Assembly (NCBI RefSeq): GCF_900698985.1
Contig: NZ_LR217730.1
Location: 124,001-188,000, forward strand
Reading direction: 5' to 3'
Source: Erwinia_E haradaeae_B
GTDB taxonomy: Bacteria > Pseudomonadota > Gammaproteobacteria > Enterobacterales > Enterobacteriaceae
DNA length: 64,000 nt
Positions within the stretch are counted from its first letter, which is position 1. Each line of letters opens with the position of its first letter. A program made the translations under genes and the position numbers. This document shows, one piece after another, positions 8,511 to 17,993 of the stretch. The notes beneath the pieces are model-generated. The model made no database searches. It saw only the letters and a list, made by a program, of their open reading frames with translations, and was not told the origin of the DNA.

Positions 8511-9479
8511 ATGTACAATAACACTTTTTCGAAAAATATTTTTATAATAGCCCCAGAGTTTGCAGAACAACGTATAGATAATTTTTTGCACAATAAATTA
8601 AAAGGAGTTCCACGTAGCATGATTTATCGGATCTTGCGTACGGGGGCGGTTCGAATTAATAAAAAACGTATTAAACCATGGTATAAACTCCAAACTGGAG
8701 ATGAAATATATGTTCCATTAATTCGTATAATGCGGCCACAAGATATGAATATATCTAAAAAAATGGCTATAGTAACTGCATTAGAAGATTCCATTCTCTA
8801 TGAAGATGAATATATAATAGGTCTTAATAAACCTTCTGGGATAGCAGTACATGGTGGTAGTGGTTTACAATATGGAGTAATTGAAGCATTACGTTCATTG
8901 CGCCCAGCTACAGACTTTCTTGAGTTAGTGCACCGTCTTGATCGAGATACATCAGGTGTGCTATTGTTAGCTAAAAAACGATCTTCATTACGCATGCTCC
9001 ATGAGCAATTACGTGAAAATAGCATGGAGAAGAATTATTTAGCCCTGGTTCAAGGACGGTGGCCGATGCATGTGAAAATAGTGGATGTTCCATTATTGAA
9101 AACCATCCAATTGAATCATCACTCTACAGTAAAAGTCCATCAAGATGGAAAACCATCGCGAACATTATTTCAAATAAAAGAGCACTATTCTCACATTGCA
9201 ACTTTAGTTAAAGCATCTCTTGTAACTGGGCGTATGCATCAAATTCGTGCACATGCTTTACATATAGGTCATCCTATTATTTTAGATAATCGTTACGGAA
9301 ATTCTGATTTTAGTAAGCATTTTAAAGGTATTGGACTGCAACGTCTTTTTTTACATGCAGCTACATTATCTTTTACACATCCACATACGAAAAAAATTAC
9401 ACTGATTAGTGCACCGCTAGATAAGCAACTAAAAAATTGTTTACAAAGATTACGTTTTAGTGCAACTCCTCTAAAATGA
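8511..9479 (+). CDS. rluC: 23S rRNA pseudouridine synthase RluC
   Basis: Makes pseudouridine at positions 955, 2504 and 2580 of 23S rRNA in E. coli. The product is 322 residues (E. coli 319). An N-terminal S4 RNA-binding domain (about residues 15-75) is followed by the RluA-type catalytic domain. The catalytic aspartate lies in HRLDRDTSG at residue 144, the same number as in E. coli. The later TGRMHQIRAHALHIGHPI motif is intact. I see no good Shine-Dalgarno before ATG 8511. RluA or RluD are possible alternatives, but the length and N-terminus favour RluC. Confidence 0.92.
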   Translation: MYNNTFSKNIFIIAPEFAEQRIDNFLHNKLKGVPRSMIYRILRTGAVRINKKRIKPWYKLQTGDEIYVPLIRIMRPQDMNISKKMAIVTALEDSILYEDEYIIGLNKPSGIAVHGGSGLQYGVIEALRSLRPATDFLELVHRLDRDTSGVLLLAKKRSSLRMLHEQLRENSMEKNYLALVQGRWPMHVKIVDVPLLKTIQLNHHSTVKVHQDGKPSRTLFQIKEHYSHIATLVKASLVTGRMHQIRAHALHIGHPIILDNRYGNSDFSKHFKGIGLQRLFLHAATLSFTHPHTKKITLISAPLDKQLKNCLQRLRFSATPLK

Positions 9480-10544
9480 AATCAATTTAACTGCTTTTTC
9501 TAAAGTAAATAAATTGTCGATTAAAGAAATTAATATATATTTTTTATAACTGGTCATTGATTAGTAATCGTTTGTATATAATTAGAATAGATTCAATAAT
9601 ATACTATTATTTATCAGATTTTTCTATAGGCAGATAAGATAGATATAAAATTTTAATGAGAAAAATAGATTTTTAAGTAGAAAATAAAAATTTTTAATTA
9701 TTGATAAAAATATTTAAGAACTAATTAGTGGATAGTATTAATAAATATTACATGGATTGTATTAAATTAACTAAAAGTATGTTTACTATTAAATTAAATT
9801 AAATTTAGTTTAATGATATAGATAGTAATCTAATAGGATGTTATTTATTTTTTTATAGTATTAAAGTTTTTATTATTAAGTTTTTATAGCGATAAATGAA
9901 AAAACATTATCTTAATACACAAATAATACAGGATTAATGATATGAGTGAGACTATTATAGATACTAATAGTTAGAATTATTTATAATAAGTTTATTAAGA
10001 GTATTACAACTATAATGGTATAATTATACTACAGTGTTATCCTTGTTTCTATTGATATCAATTAAGAGGTCTTATAACAGGTAGATAAAAAAACTTGTTA
10101 TTTATTTAAATGTAGAATGTTATTATCAATTTTAGTAGGATTTTGATCCGCTTTGTTTTTAGTCTTAGTAGGCTATTTTATGTATAAGTGATAGCTTTAA
10201 AAGCTGATATTTTTTATATAATAAAGAAATTTAAAATATAGCCTTTAATTTTTTCTCATTAACTGAGCTATCTGTATATTATATTAATAGAATGATTGGT
10301 AGCGCATTACAGTTGTCAATATATGTTTTATCAATATTGATTGGTAAAGTATTTATATTAAATAGAAAATGTAAATAACGGCAAGGATAGTAATATCAAA
10401 TCAATATATTATACAAAATTTAAAATAACTTTAGGGTAAAAAGTCTCTAAATCTCTTATTTTAAAGATTGCGGTTAATCTTGATAAATTATAAAAATTTA
10501 TACTAAAAATATAGGAAATAATAAAAATATATTAGTCAGGTTAG

Positions 10545-10733
10545 TATGTTTTTTTTAAAATATTAGAGACGATTGCTTATCTAGTAAAATCTATGTTTTA
10601 TTTTGTTTTTAAGGTTGCGCGTTCTCATGAAATTATTAAATGCTTTGTAAGAATTATATCAAAATTTTCTTTTTTAATGGATATGGTTAGAAGAAGCTCT
10701 ATTCTGCTGTTATACGCTGAATTGATGGATTAA
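10545..10733 (+). pseudogene. possible fragment of a decayed gene
   Basis: The frame is open for 62 codons before TAA 10731-10733 and has its first in-frame ATG at 10593. Another ATG at 10546, preceded by AGG, would join this frame if one base were added to the T8 run at 10549-10556. The predicted peptide is helical and hydrophobic, with a segment SSILLLYAELMD near its end. There is a faint resemblance to the repeated helical core of GlnE, which I rate as no more than a guess. Chance is also possible. Confidence 0.2.
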
Positions 10734-11140
10734 TTAGCATGTTGCACCGCTATATAGTCGCAATACTATTATCCAGATAAAATTTTATTTTAGATGCTGT
10801 AAGGGGTTAGTGTTCTTGATGATGCAATTAGAAGTTTCTTTTTAGGCTCGATTGGATTATATAGTTTATACTTATGTTAGATGTGGCAAGCCATGAGTTA
10901 TAGATTTTCTTTAAATATTCAGAGTCAATATTTTTTATAATATATTACTATGTAATAGTCATTAAATAATTAGTAGATTATTAATAATAAAAGTAACTGC
11001 AGTGATGAGTCTGGATTGTTTTTAGGTCAGTATATAACCAGTAGCGGTGTATGCAGAAACTGAATGTTACACTAAATTAAAAGTAAGATATTAAGAATTA
11101 ATGCTATCAAATAATATTTTCTAACGTATTCCATGATAAT

Positions 11141-11180
11141 ACATCATATTATATGGGTAATACATGATGTTTGATTTTTT
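11141..11180 (+). terminator. orphan terminator-like hairpin
   Basis: ACATCAT (11141-11147) and ATGATGT (11164-11170) pair across a 16-base loop and are followed by TTGA and a long T run. No intact plus-strand gene ends within 1.6 kb upstream, so if real it terminates an unannotated or decayed transcript, or protects smrB from read-through. Confidence 0.3.
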
Positions 11181-11317
11181 TTTATTTTAGAGTGTTTATT
11201 TTAAGCACGTTGAATTGATACAAGTTTTAAAAGATATTATATAGGTTGATAAAGCTATATTAAGAACATTACTTGAAATATATATAAATTTTTCCTTTCA
11301 GAAAGGTGGCACTAATA

Positions 11318-11849
11318 ATGAATGATAAAAAAAATTTTAGTATAGAAGAAAAAAAAAATATTTTTTGATTTAATGAGTGGCACTCGTCAGTTAGTTCAAG
11401 ATACTATAGTGCACAAGCCAGTACGAAAAAGTTTAAATCATAGGACATTTGATCGTGCTTCATCAATACAAAGAGATAATAGTTACTATTTTTCCGATGA
11501 GTTTCAACCACTTATAACTAATGAAGGAATGTTACGTTATATACGTCATGGCGTAAATCATTATGAGTTAAAAAAACTATATCGTGGTGATTATACCCCA
11601 GAAATTGTTCTTGATTTACATGGTCTAACTCAAATACAGGCTAAAAAAGAATTAGGTGCGCTGATTGCTACTTGTCGACAAAATCATTTGTATTGTACTA
11701 GAATTTTGCATGGGCATGGTAAAAATATTCTTAAGAAAAGAATGCCTTTTTGGTTAGCTCAACATCCATTAGTTTTGGCTTTTCATCAAGCCCCCAGGCA
11801 GTTTGGAGGGGATGCTGCATTACTAGTATTAATTGAACTGATCGATTAA
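11318..11849 (+). CDS. smrB: Smr-domain ribosome-rescue endonuclease SmrB, interrupted by a one-base poly(A) frameshift
   Basis: SmrB (YfcN) cleaves mRNA between collided ribosomes. The Smr domain (about residues 95-175) is intact, with LDLHGLTQIQAKKELG and the HGHGKNILK motif. The true start is ATG 11318, with AAAGGTGG upstream. From there the frame reads 16 codons and stops at a TGA after an A10 run (11349-11358). With nine As the frame runs straight into the main frame. The first 23 codons then align without gaps with E. coli SmrB, ending in LMSGTR versus LMAGTR. A start at ATG 11373 would give a 158-residue protein lacking the N-terminal ribosome-interacting extension. Whether full-length protein is made probably depends on slippage. 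Confidence 0.85.
11349..11358 (+). other. A10 homopolymer, frameshift site in smrB
   Basis: Ten consecutive As put the smrB start codon out of frame with the rest of the gene; nine would restore it. RNA polymerase slippage at long A tracts is known in AT-rich endosymbionts and would yield a fraction of correct mRNA. Confidence 0.8.
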
Positions 11850-11852
11850 TTC

Positions 11853-11872
11853 ATATGAATGAAAATTCATAT
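11853..11872. repeat. inverted repeat just after smrB
   Basis: ATATGAAT and ATTCATAT form a perfect eight-pair stem capped by GAAA, four bases after the smrB stop. There is no T tract after it, so it is more likely an mRNA 3'-end-stabilising hairpin than a terminator, or chance. Confidence 0.35.
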
Positions 11873-12194
11873 TATATAGGTAGAGTATTATATTTAGTTT
11901 TTCTTCTGGTAATATTTTTCTTGCAGTGATCTTCAGAGAGTACAATACATAACGTAAGCTTTATTTATTAGATACCAAGAGTTAATGATTAAAATATTAA
12001 AGTTTCTTTTTGATTATTTTTATATACACGGCATATGTACAAAAGGTTAAATATTTATTTGTTATATAACGTAAGAGTTCCTATAAGAATAAGTATTACA
12101 TTAAAACATTAAACTAAAATAAAATAAAATATTAATTATTAATATTTTATGCTTAGAAGGCAATCTATAGATAGTGACGATTGTAGGTTAAAAA
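11873..12194. other. spacer between convergent smrB and sixA
   Basis: AT-rich sequence of about 320 bases between two genes that converge on it. No open frame, RNA gene or clear bidirectional terminator is visible. Confidence 0.5.
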
Positions 12195-12680
12195 TCATGG
12201 ATTATTAGGAATCTCTGCAGGAGAGATTGTCCATTGTAACTTATTTAATAAGGAACAAAAATGTAGATCAATGCAAACAATAGATGAGGGTGTCAATATT
12301 CTGTTGTTTTCATTTAAAAAAATCTCTGTTAAAAGAGCATTAATAAAAGGAAGATGTGAAATAATTATCACTGACTGAGTAATCTTATTGTCTAGTAGTC
12401 GTAAATAAGATAAGACTTGATTAGATTTTCCATTCGGTCTAAGTTCATACAGTGTATTTATTTGATTAGTTATTAAAGGGAACACCTCACAAATGACGCT
12501 TAGAGTCTGTTGTGCACGCAGATAGGGACTGACTAATGCTTGTTGAATATTAATATTTTTTGTACGAAGCCAATTGGCAATTGCCCGAGACTCGCTGTAT
12601 CCACAAGCAGTTAAAGGTCTAGAAAAATCATTGTGCGTTTGTAAGTCAGCCTCACCATGACGCATTAAAAAAAGTTTCAT
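12195..12680 (-). CDS. sixA: phosphohistidine phosphatase SixA
   Basis: Histidine-phosphatase-superfamily enzyme that removes phosphate from phosphohistidine proteins; in E. coli the targets are the ArcB HPt domain and the nitrogen phosphotransferase protein NPr. The product is 161 residues, as in E. coli. The catalytic MRHGEA motif starts at residue 6, and the second catalytic histidine lies in VIIISHLPF near 108. It is near smrB, as in E. coli. The start has only a weak Shine-Dalgarno (TTGGTAG). No ArcB is encoded in this window, so its role here cannot be inferred. Confidence 0.9.
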   Translation of the reverse strand: MKLFLMRHGEADLQTHNDFSRPLTACGYSESRAIANWLRTKNINIQQALVSPYLRAQQTLSVICEVFPLITNQINTLYELRPNGKSNQVLSYLRLLDNKITQSVIIISHLPFINALLTEIFLNENNRILTPSSIVCIDLHFCSLLNKLQWTISPAEIPNNP

Positions 12681-13119
12681 TAGCTACCAAAAGAAAAATA
12701 AATATTTTAAAAGAAATATAAAGCATAATATATTTTTTGTTATAAATAAATAAATAAAGAAAAATTGTGATTATCAAATAATTTTATTTATTAAATAAAC
12801 ATATGATTACCACTAAGATATACACTAATATTATTATTTATTGCGTTAGAATATTATTAGAACAAATGATTAATTAGTGATATGACTATCTTTTATTCTT
12901 TTAAGGTTTTGATTAAAAGAAAATTCAGGCTATTAAAGTATGTTTAGTAATTTAAAAACATTAAAATTTAACTTTAGTAAATAATATATATGTTATATAG
13001 ATCGCTATAAAAGGGTCTTTTTGTTAGGCACTTGAAATACAAAGAAAAGGTTTATTTTAAAACTTATTATAATATTGCTATTTCTTTTTATTAATATCTT
13101 AGAATTATTATAACTCACC
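12681..13119. other. AT-rich spacer between sixA and engB
   Basis: About 440 bases with no recognisable gene, RNA or terminator. It should contain the sixA promoter on the minus strand and the end of the engB transcript. Confidence 0.5.
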
Positions 13120-13733
13120 TTATCTTATAGTCAGAATGTTGTGATACCACTCATCTAATTGTTGACAAAGTGTATCTATACCTATTTTCTTTTTTGCAGA
13201 AAAGATCTGAACTTTTATTATACTGGGAAACATTTTTGTTACTTGACGCACTGAATGTAGTTGTATGATGCACTTTCTGTAATTTAGCTTATCTGCCTTC
13301 GTTAAAAGCACTAATACTTCTATATTATATTCTAGAGCTGATATAATCATGTTTTGATCTAGTTCCTTTAATGGGTTTCGGATATCCATAAGAATCAATA
13401 ATCCTTTGAGGGATTGTCGATTTTTTAGATAATCCATTAGAATAGTGTTTCTTTTTTTTTAATCACTTCTGGGGCATTTGAATAGCCATAACCAGGTAAA
13501 TCCACTAAGCGATAACCTTCAGAAATTTGGAATAGATTAATGAATTGTGTGCATCCTGGCATTTTGCTTGTACGAGCTAAGTTTTTTTGATTTGCGCATG
13601 CGTTTAATGCGCTAGATTTACCGGCGTTTGAGCGACCAATAAACGCAACTTCAATACCACTATCAGTTGGTAAATGATGTGAACTAGGAGCACTGGCAAT
13701 AAATTTCGTCAGGTGATAATTAAAAATAGACAT
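13120..13733 (-). CDS. engB: ribosome-biogenesis GTPase EngB (YihA/YsxC), split by a one-base poly(A) frameshift
   Basis: EngB is an essential GTPase for 50S subunit assembly. Two abutting minus-strand frames encode it. The first (13733 to 13437) carries the P-loop GRSNAGKSSALN, the G2 region and the G3 motif DLPGYGY. The second (to 13120) carries G4 TKAD and the C-terminus. The break is at an A9 run (13452-13460, Ts on the plus strand). With ten As the junction reads IKKKRNTILMDYLK and aligns without gaps to the E. coli sequence around MKRKWQRALGEYLE. The restored protein is about 204 residues (E. coli 210). GGAG lies ten bases before the start. Because the gene is normally essential and both halves are well conserved, I infer it is functional through slippage or a variant allele, not dead. 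Confidence 0.88.
13452..13460 (-). other. A9 homopolymer (minus strand), frameshift site in engB
   Basis: Nine As follow the isoleucine codon ATT. Reading on gives KKKETLF and a stop; one extra A restores the EngB frame. This is the opposite sign of change from the smrB run, which has one A too many. Confidence 0.82.
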
Positions 13734-15944
13734 GAACTACACTCCGTATTTATAAAAGAGCAATGAGGGTTATATTTAGAAATAAAGCATCTAACCTATA
13801 TAATAGAATTTATTCATCTACTAATTCGGTAAACTTTATCTTATGTATGATCCGTTGCATACAGTTTTAAAAAAAATATTGGTATAATGTTTGAATTAGA
13901 TAGGCTGAGATGTTGTATCTGCATTTTTTATTTAATATATTAACTGTATATATAAAAATAGATATTTGATTGTGTTTTTTACAAATTGTAAAGAATAATT
14001 TTTTTATTAATTACTATAAGATTTTTTAGTGGTTTTAGATATTAGTGTATTTATCCATATAAGAATTGTGATGTTCACTATTAAGACTAATCTTTAATGT
14101 TTTATAGTAACCTATAAGAATAAGGCGTTTTGGATAATTTGTTATTAATTTTCTTAACAGATAATACAATTTTTGCATCATTTATTATTGAGCATAATAA
14201 TTTAAAATATTTTGATCAAAATACTTTAATAAAAAAGAGGAAAAAAGTGTAATGTATAAAATGTTTAAAAATTCATTTTTTCTTTTAGATCTGTAATATT
14301 GATTATCCTATATTGGGTTACGAATTCACTGATTGAACATTTATGTTATATTCAATTAATCACTTAAATAAAATTCTCTATGCATCTTACATCTATTATG
14401 TTTTTATAGTTTCGTTTTAATGTTGAGAATATTTCTGATGTATTATATAAGCAAATTATAGCAGTAGGTAATATAATGCTTTAGAATTTTTTAGTTTTTA
14501 AAATAAAATATAGAACTGAGTAAAAATAATTTTCCTATCCTTCTCTTTATGTAGAGAATATATAGAAGTTATATTTTTGTTTAATAATTATATAATAATA
14601 TTATAAAAATGTTCTATATTAGAGAGCAGTCGCTGTATAACAATATAGTTTTACATTATATTATGAATTTTTATTAGTTATAGAGGTGACAAAAAAACAA
14701 TGGATAGTTAGATTTTCTTTGCTGTAGTGTTTGTTATAATAGCACTGGTCATAATGCAATAGATTTAATAAAAGATTTTGAAATACTAAATTTTTATTTA
14801 ATTATATCATGTCGTTTTTTGTGCAGGTATTAGATATAAAAGTATCTTTATTAAAGATAAAACTTGTAATTCTAGTATAGGTTTTTAGATATATAGCAAT
14901 TTCTAATTATTAATACACCTTAGTATAAATAAATATTAAGACACTAAAATATATAATGTTTAGAGATGCCACATGATCAAGTAGATAAATATAAGGATAT
15001 ATTACATTATAATACATATTAAGAGTTATACTTTAATTGTGGAATCATGAGGAGTGATACTACTAGAGATGATAATTGTTAGATGTAAGATAAAAAACTG
15101 ATAGGCTGGCATTAGACGTATTATAGTATAGTGCTTATAATTTTTATGTTAATTATTAATCGAATTAAATATAAAGTTAAGATGTCAATAAGGATTGATA
15201 TATGATATTTTTAATAAATAGTGTTATATCTTCACATATAAGAATTAATATACAATGATTTGATTTGCTAAAAATTCTTATATAAATAAATTTATTTTAA
15301 CAAGTAAAGATTTATATAAGATTTAGAATTGTAGGTAATTTAAAATTTTTCTAAATTTTACTCATTGATTATAGATATCAATGAATTTATTTTTAGAAAA
15401 ATATCCATTATTTTAATATTAGAAATACTAGATTGAATTATCAGATAATAGATTCGTATAATATCTTTTAAGTGTATATAATTTTTTTTCTTTATACATT
15501 TTTTAGTGAGTCTCTCACTCTCTATCAGAAGATATGTTTTATTAGAAAATTATAAAAACATTTATAAAATTTTTTCTTGAAGAGAAGAGCTTAATCTTAT
15601 TATATTTATTGTGTTAAGTTATTTTAAATGTTATCTAGTTTTTTCAATTAACTGAACACAAAAGAATAACTATATTATAAGTATAAGCATTTAATAGAAT
15701 GTTTTTTAGGTAATATGTATCATTGTATAAAAAGCTATACTAAAAAAACATTTATTTTTATCGTTAAAAGTTTAGAAATATTTTTTAATTGCATGATCTT
15801 AATATATGGATGCATATATATAGGATTTTAGGTGTATTTTTCATATTTAATAAAATTATATAATTGAATTGATTGTTATCTTATTTAAGTACCAGTATAA
15901 TTAAAAAGGATAGTGTAATTGGGTATACATAAATATGTAATTAA
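13734..15944. other. 2.2-kb gene-free AT-rich region
   Basis: The longest spacer in the window. No open frame of gene length, no tRNA and no mobile element is visible, and stop codons are dense in all frames. A small perfect hairpin (AGTGAG, TCT loop, CTCACT) lies at 15505-15519 without a T tail. It most likely represents one or more deleted or fully eroded genes. Confidence 0.55.
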
Positions 15945-16589
15945 CTAGATTTTTTTACATTTTCGATATATTATTAAATCTTCGATCGTTACTATTGGCA
16001 TCTGGTGCTGATAGGAAAATGCAATAACTTCTGAGGTTCTTGCCATCGAGCCATCATCGTTAGTTAGTTCACATAAAACACCTGCTGGTTTATAACCGGC
16101 TAATGTAACTAAGTCCATTGTAGCTTCAGTATGACCACTACGTGCTAATACGCCTCCAGCGTGAGCTTTCAAAGGAAAAACATGACCAGGACGGTTTAAA
16201 TCACTAGGTTTTGCATTATCAGCGATAGCAGTTCGTATGGTCGTTAGACGATCAGCAGCAGAAACCCCCGTAGTGATACCTTTCACTGCTTCAATAGTAA
16301 TAGTAAAGGCAGTACCATAAGTGCTTGTATTATGATGAACCATCATAGGCAGATTAAGTGTATTTAAGCGTTCCTCATTGAGGGATAAGCAAATGATTCC
16401 ACTTCCGTAACGAATACTTAGCGCCATTTGTTCTAATGTCATTTTTTCTGCAGCAAAAACCATGTCCCCTTCATTTTCACGATTTTCATCGTCTAACACC
16501 ATGACTCCAGAGCCTGATTGTAAAGCCTTAACAGCTCTAAGTACGCGCTCTTCAGGCGCTCCAAACTGAGAAAGTATTAACTGATGCAT
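15945..16589 (-). CDS. ribB: 3,4-dihydroxy-2-butanone-4-phosphate synthase
   Basis: Converts ribulose 5-phosphate to the four-carbon precursor of riboflavin plus formate. The product is 214 residues (E. coli 217). The acidic active-site segment DDENRENEGDMVFAAE is near residue 31, and RPGHVFPL and the GHTEATMDL segment near 150 are complete. I prefer ATG 16589 over the upstream TTG 16595 because MHQLILSQFG aligns with the E. coli start and AAGG lies upstream. The protein is the monofunctional RibB; no GTP cyclohydrolase II domain is fused. The FMN riboswitch that precedes ribB in E. coli is not recognisable. Confidence 0.96.
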   Translation of the reverse strand: MHQLILSQFGAPEERVLRAVKALQSGSGVMVLDDENRENEGDMVFAAEKMTLEQMALSIRYGSGIICLSLNEERLNTLNLPMMVHHNTSTYGTAFTITIEAVKGITTGVSAADRLTTIRTAIADNAKPSDLNRPGHVFPLKAHAGGVLARSGHTEATMDLVTLAGYKPAGVLCELTNDDGSMARTSEVIAFSYQHQMPIVTIEDLIIYRKCKKI

Positions 16590-17571
16590 TGTCAATCAAC
16601 CTTAATAAATATTTTTATTATCAAAACTAAAGTGTGGTCAGGATTTTAATAAAATAAAAAGCGATTATCCTTAATAATTATATATCTTTTAAGAATAGCT
16701 ATTTTTTTATTGAAATTACTTTTGTTGTTTTTAAAATAATATTGGATTTTTTGATTGTCTACGTACAGGTATCCTTGATATAAAGTCACTCAGAGAGTGT
16801 ACAGTATAAAAATATATCATTATATTTTTTTAAAAATTTTATAATATTATTAATCATAGCGCTGAATAAGTAATAGTGCAAGTAATGAAAATTACTATTA
16901 TTACTTTATATTAATACTCTTAAGTCGATTAGTTCTTAATAAAGAATAGGTATATTTTTATAGTGTGGCTTTACTTTGAGATATGCGTGTATTGTTTATT
17001 ATAATATTTTTGTTTATTTTTTTGGTAATTAATTGTAAAATAATATATGTTTTTGACTAAATAAGTAGAGATTTTTTATAGATATATTAAAATTACTCAA
17101 CGAGAGATCATGTTGTTATTTTTTTAAATAATTTTCACTTAGTAAATGATATCTTTATATTCCACTGTAGGGTTTTTATACTTAATACATATTAATATTT
17201 ATTATGTGTATATGTTACCAACATACTGAAAAATATTTCTTTAGATGTGATTTTTTGGATATTATATAGTACAAGATGAGAATGTATGATAGTTCTTTTG
17301 AAAAATGTAACATTATAGGTTATCGATAACATAAGTTGAGAGTTAGAGTAAAAATATTTGTAATCAAAAAGATAAAATAATTACCAGGTACTGCTACTTT
17401 CCTGTTTACATAAAAAAATCGACAAGTTATAGTTTAAATATAATTTTTATTATAAAAAAATTAGTGTTTTTAGTGTTTTTTATATCTTATGGATTTTTCT
17501 AAAAAAGTTTAATTTATAAGAGTAATTTATAGATAGTACATTCTATAAGAAAAATTAGAAGAGAAAAGCAT
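16590..17571. other. AT-rich spacer between ribB and tRNA-Ser
   Basis: About 980 bases holding the ribB 5' region (minus strand) and the tRNA promoter. I looked for the conserved RFN element on the minus strand and see none of its GC-rich helices. A small hairpin (CACTC, AGA loop, GAGTG) lies at 16787-16799. Otherwise nothing is recognisable. Confidence 0.5.
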
Positions 17572-17659
17572 GGAGGAGTGGCCGAGTGGCTGAAGGCACC
17601 GGTCTTGAAAACCGGCGACGGGAAACCGTTCCAGAGTTCGAATCTCTGCTCCTCCGCCA
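17572..17659 (+). tRNA. serT: tRNA-Ser (anticodon UGA)
   Basis: An 88-base cloverleaf. The acceptor arms GGAGGAG (17572-17578) and CTCCTCC (17649-17655) pair fully, followed by discriminator G and an encoded CCA at 17657-17659. The anticodon stem CCGGT/ACCGG encloses a loop reading CTTGAAA, giving anticodon TGA. The long variable arm (CGACGGGAAACCGTT) is class II, as expected for serine, and the T loop reads GTTCGAATC. It stands alone between ribB and def. Confidence 0.97.
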
Positions 17660-17993
17660 GGATATTACTAGTAGATCTTAAAATTTTTTTTCTATTAAGG
17701 CATGTTGACTACAGAAATATAAGCTATCCATAATACATAAGTTTTATTCAGTTTATAGAACTAGTAATAATGTACGATTGAACTATCTCATAAAACTGAG
17801 TTGTGGCGCTTTATATAACTATACTTCTAAAACTCATAAGAAAGAGTTAATAATTAAAATTGTAATATTAAGTAGAATTTTATGATTCAATAAAATTATA
17901 TTTGTTTTAATAGTGGGCCAATTTAATATATTATTCATGATCGTTAGGTAGAAAATTAAAATCTTATATTTCTTAATACTAAGAATAAAAGCT
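17660..17993. other. spacer between tRNA-Ser and def
   Basis: About 330 AT-rich bases. They should contain the def promoter. No gene or strong terminator for the tRNA is evident. Confidence 0.45.

Larger units (their letters stand above)
9480..11317. other. 1.8-kb spacer between rluC and smrB with a possible gene remnant
   Basis: Mostly very AT-rich sequence without gene-length frames. Two things stand out. A less AT-biased stretch at about 10.54-10.90 kb contains a 62-codon open frame (10545-10733). A terminator-like structure lies at 11141-11180, far from any intact gene upstream on this strand. Together they suggest a decayed gene; I cannot name it with confidence. Confidence 0.45.

Noticed and set aside
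13120..13733. Treating the two engB frames as two separate genes or as a simple pseudogene
   Set aside because: Both halves are conserved and contiguous, and one base in an A run restores the full protein, so one gene with a frameshift is the better description.
15505..16799. Small CACTC/GAGTG-type hairpins on both sides of ribB as a repeat family
   Set aside because: The arms are short and their orders differ, and neither has a T tract; similarity is likely chance.
16590..17571. FMN riboswitch upstream of ribB
   Set aside because: None of the conserved RFN sequence blocks is visible on the minus strand.
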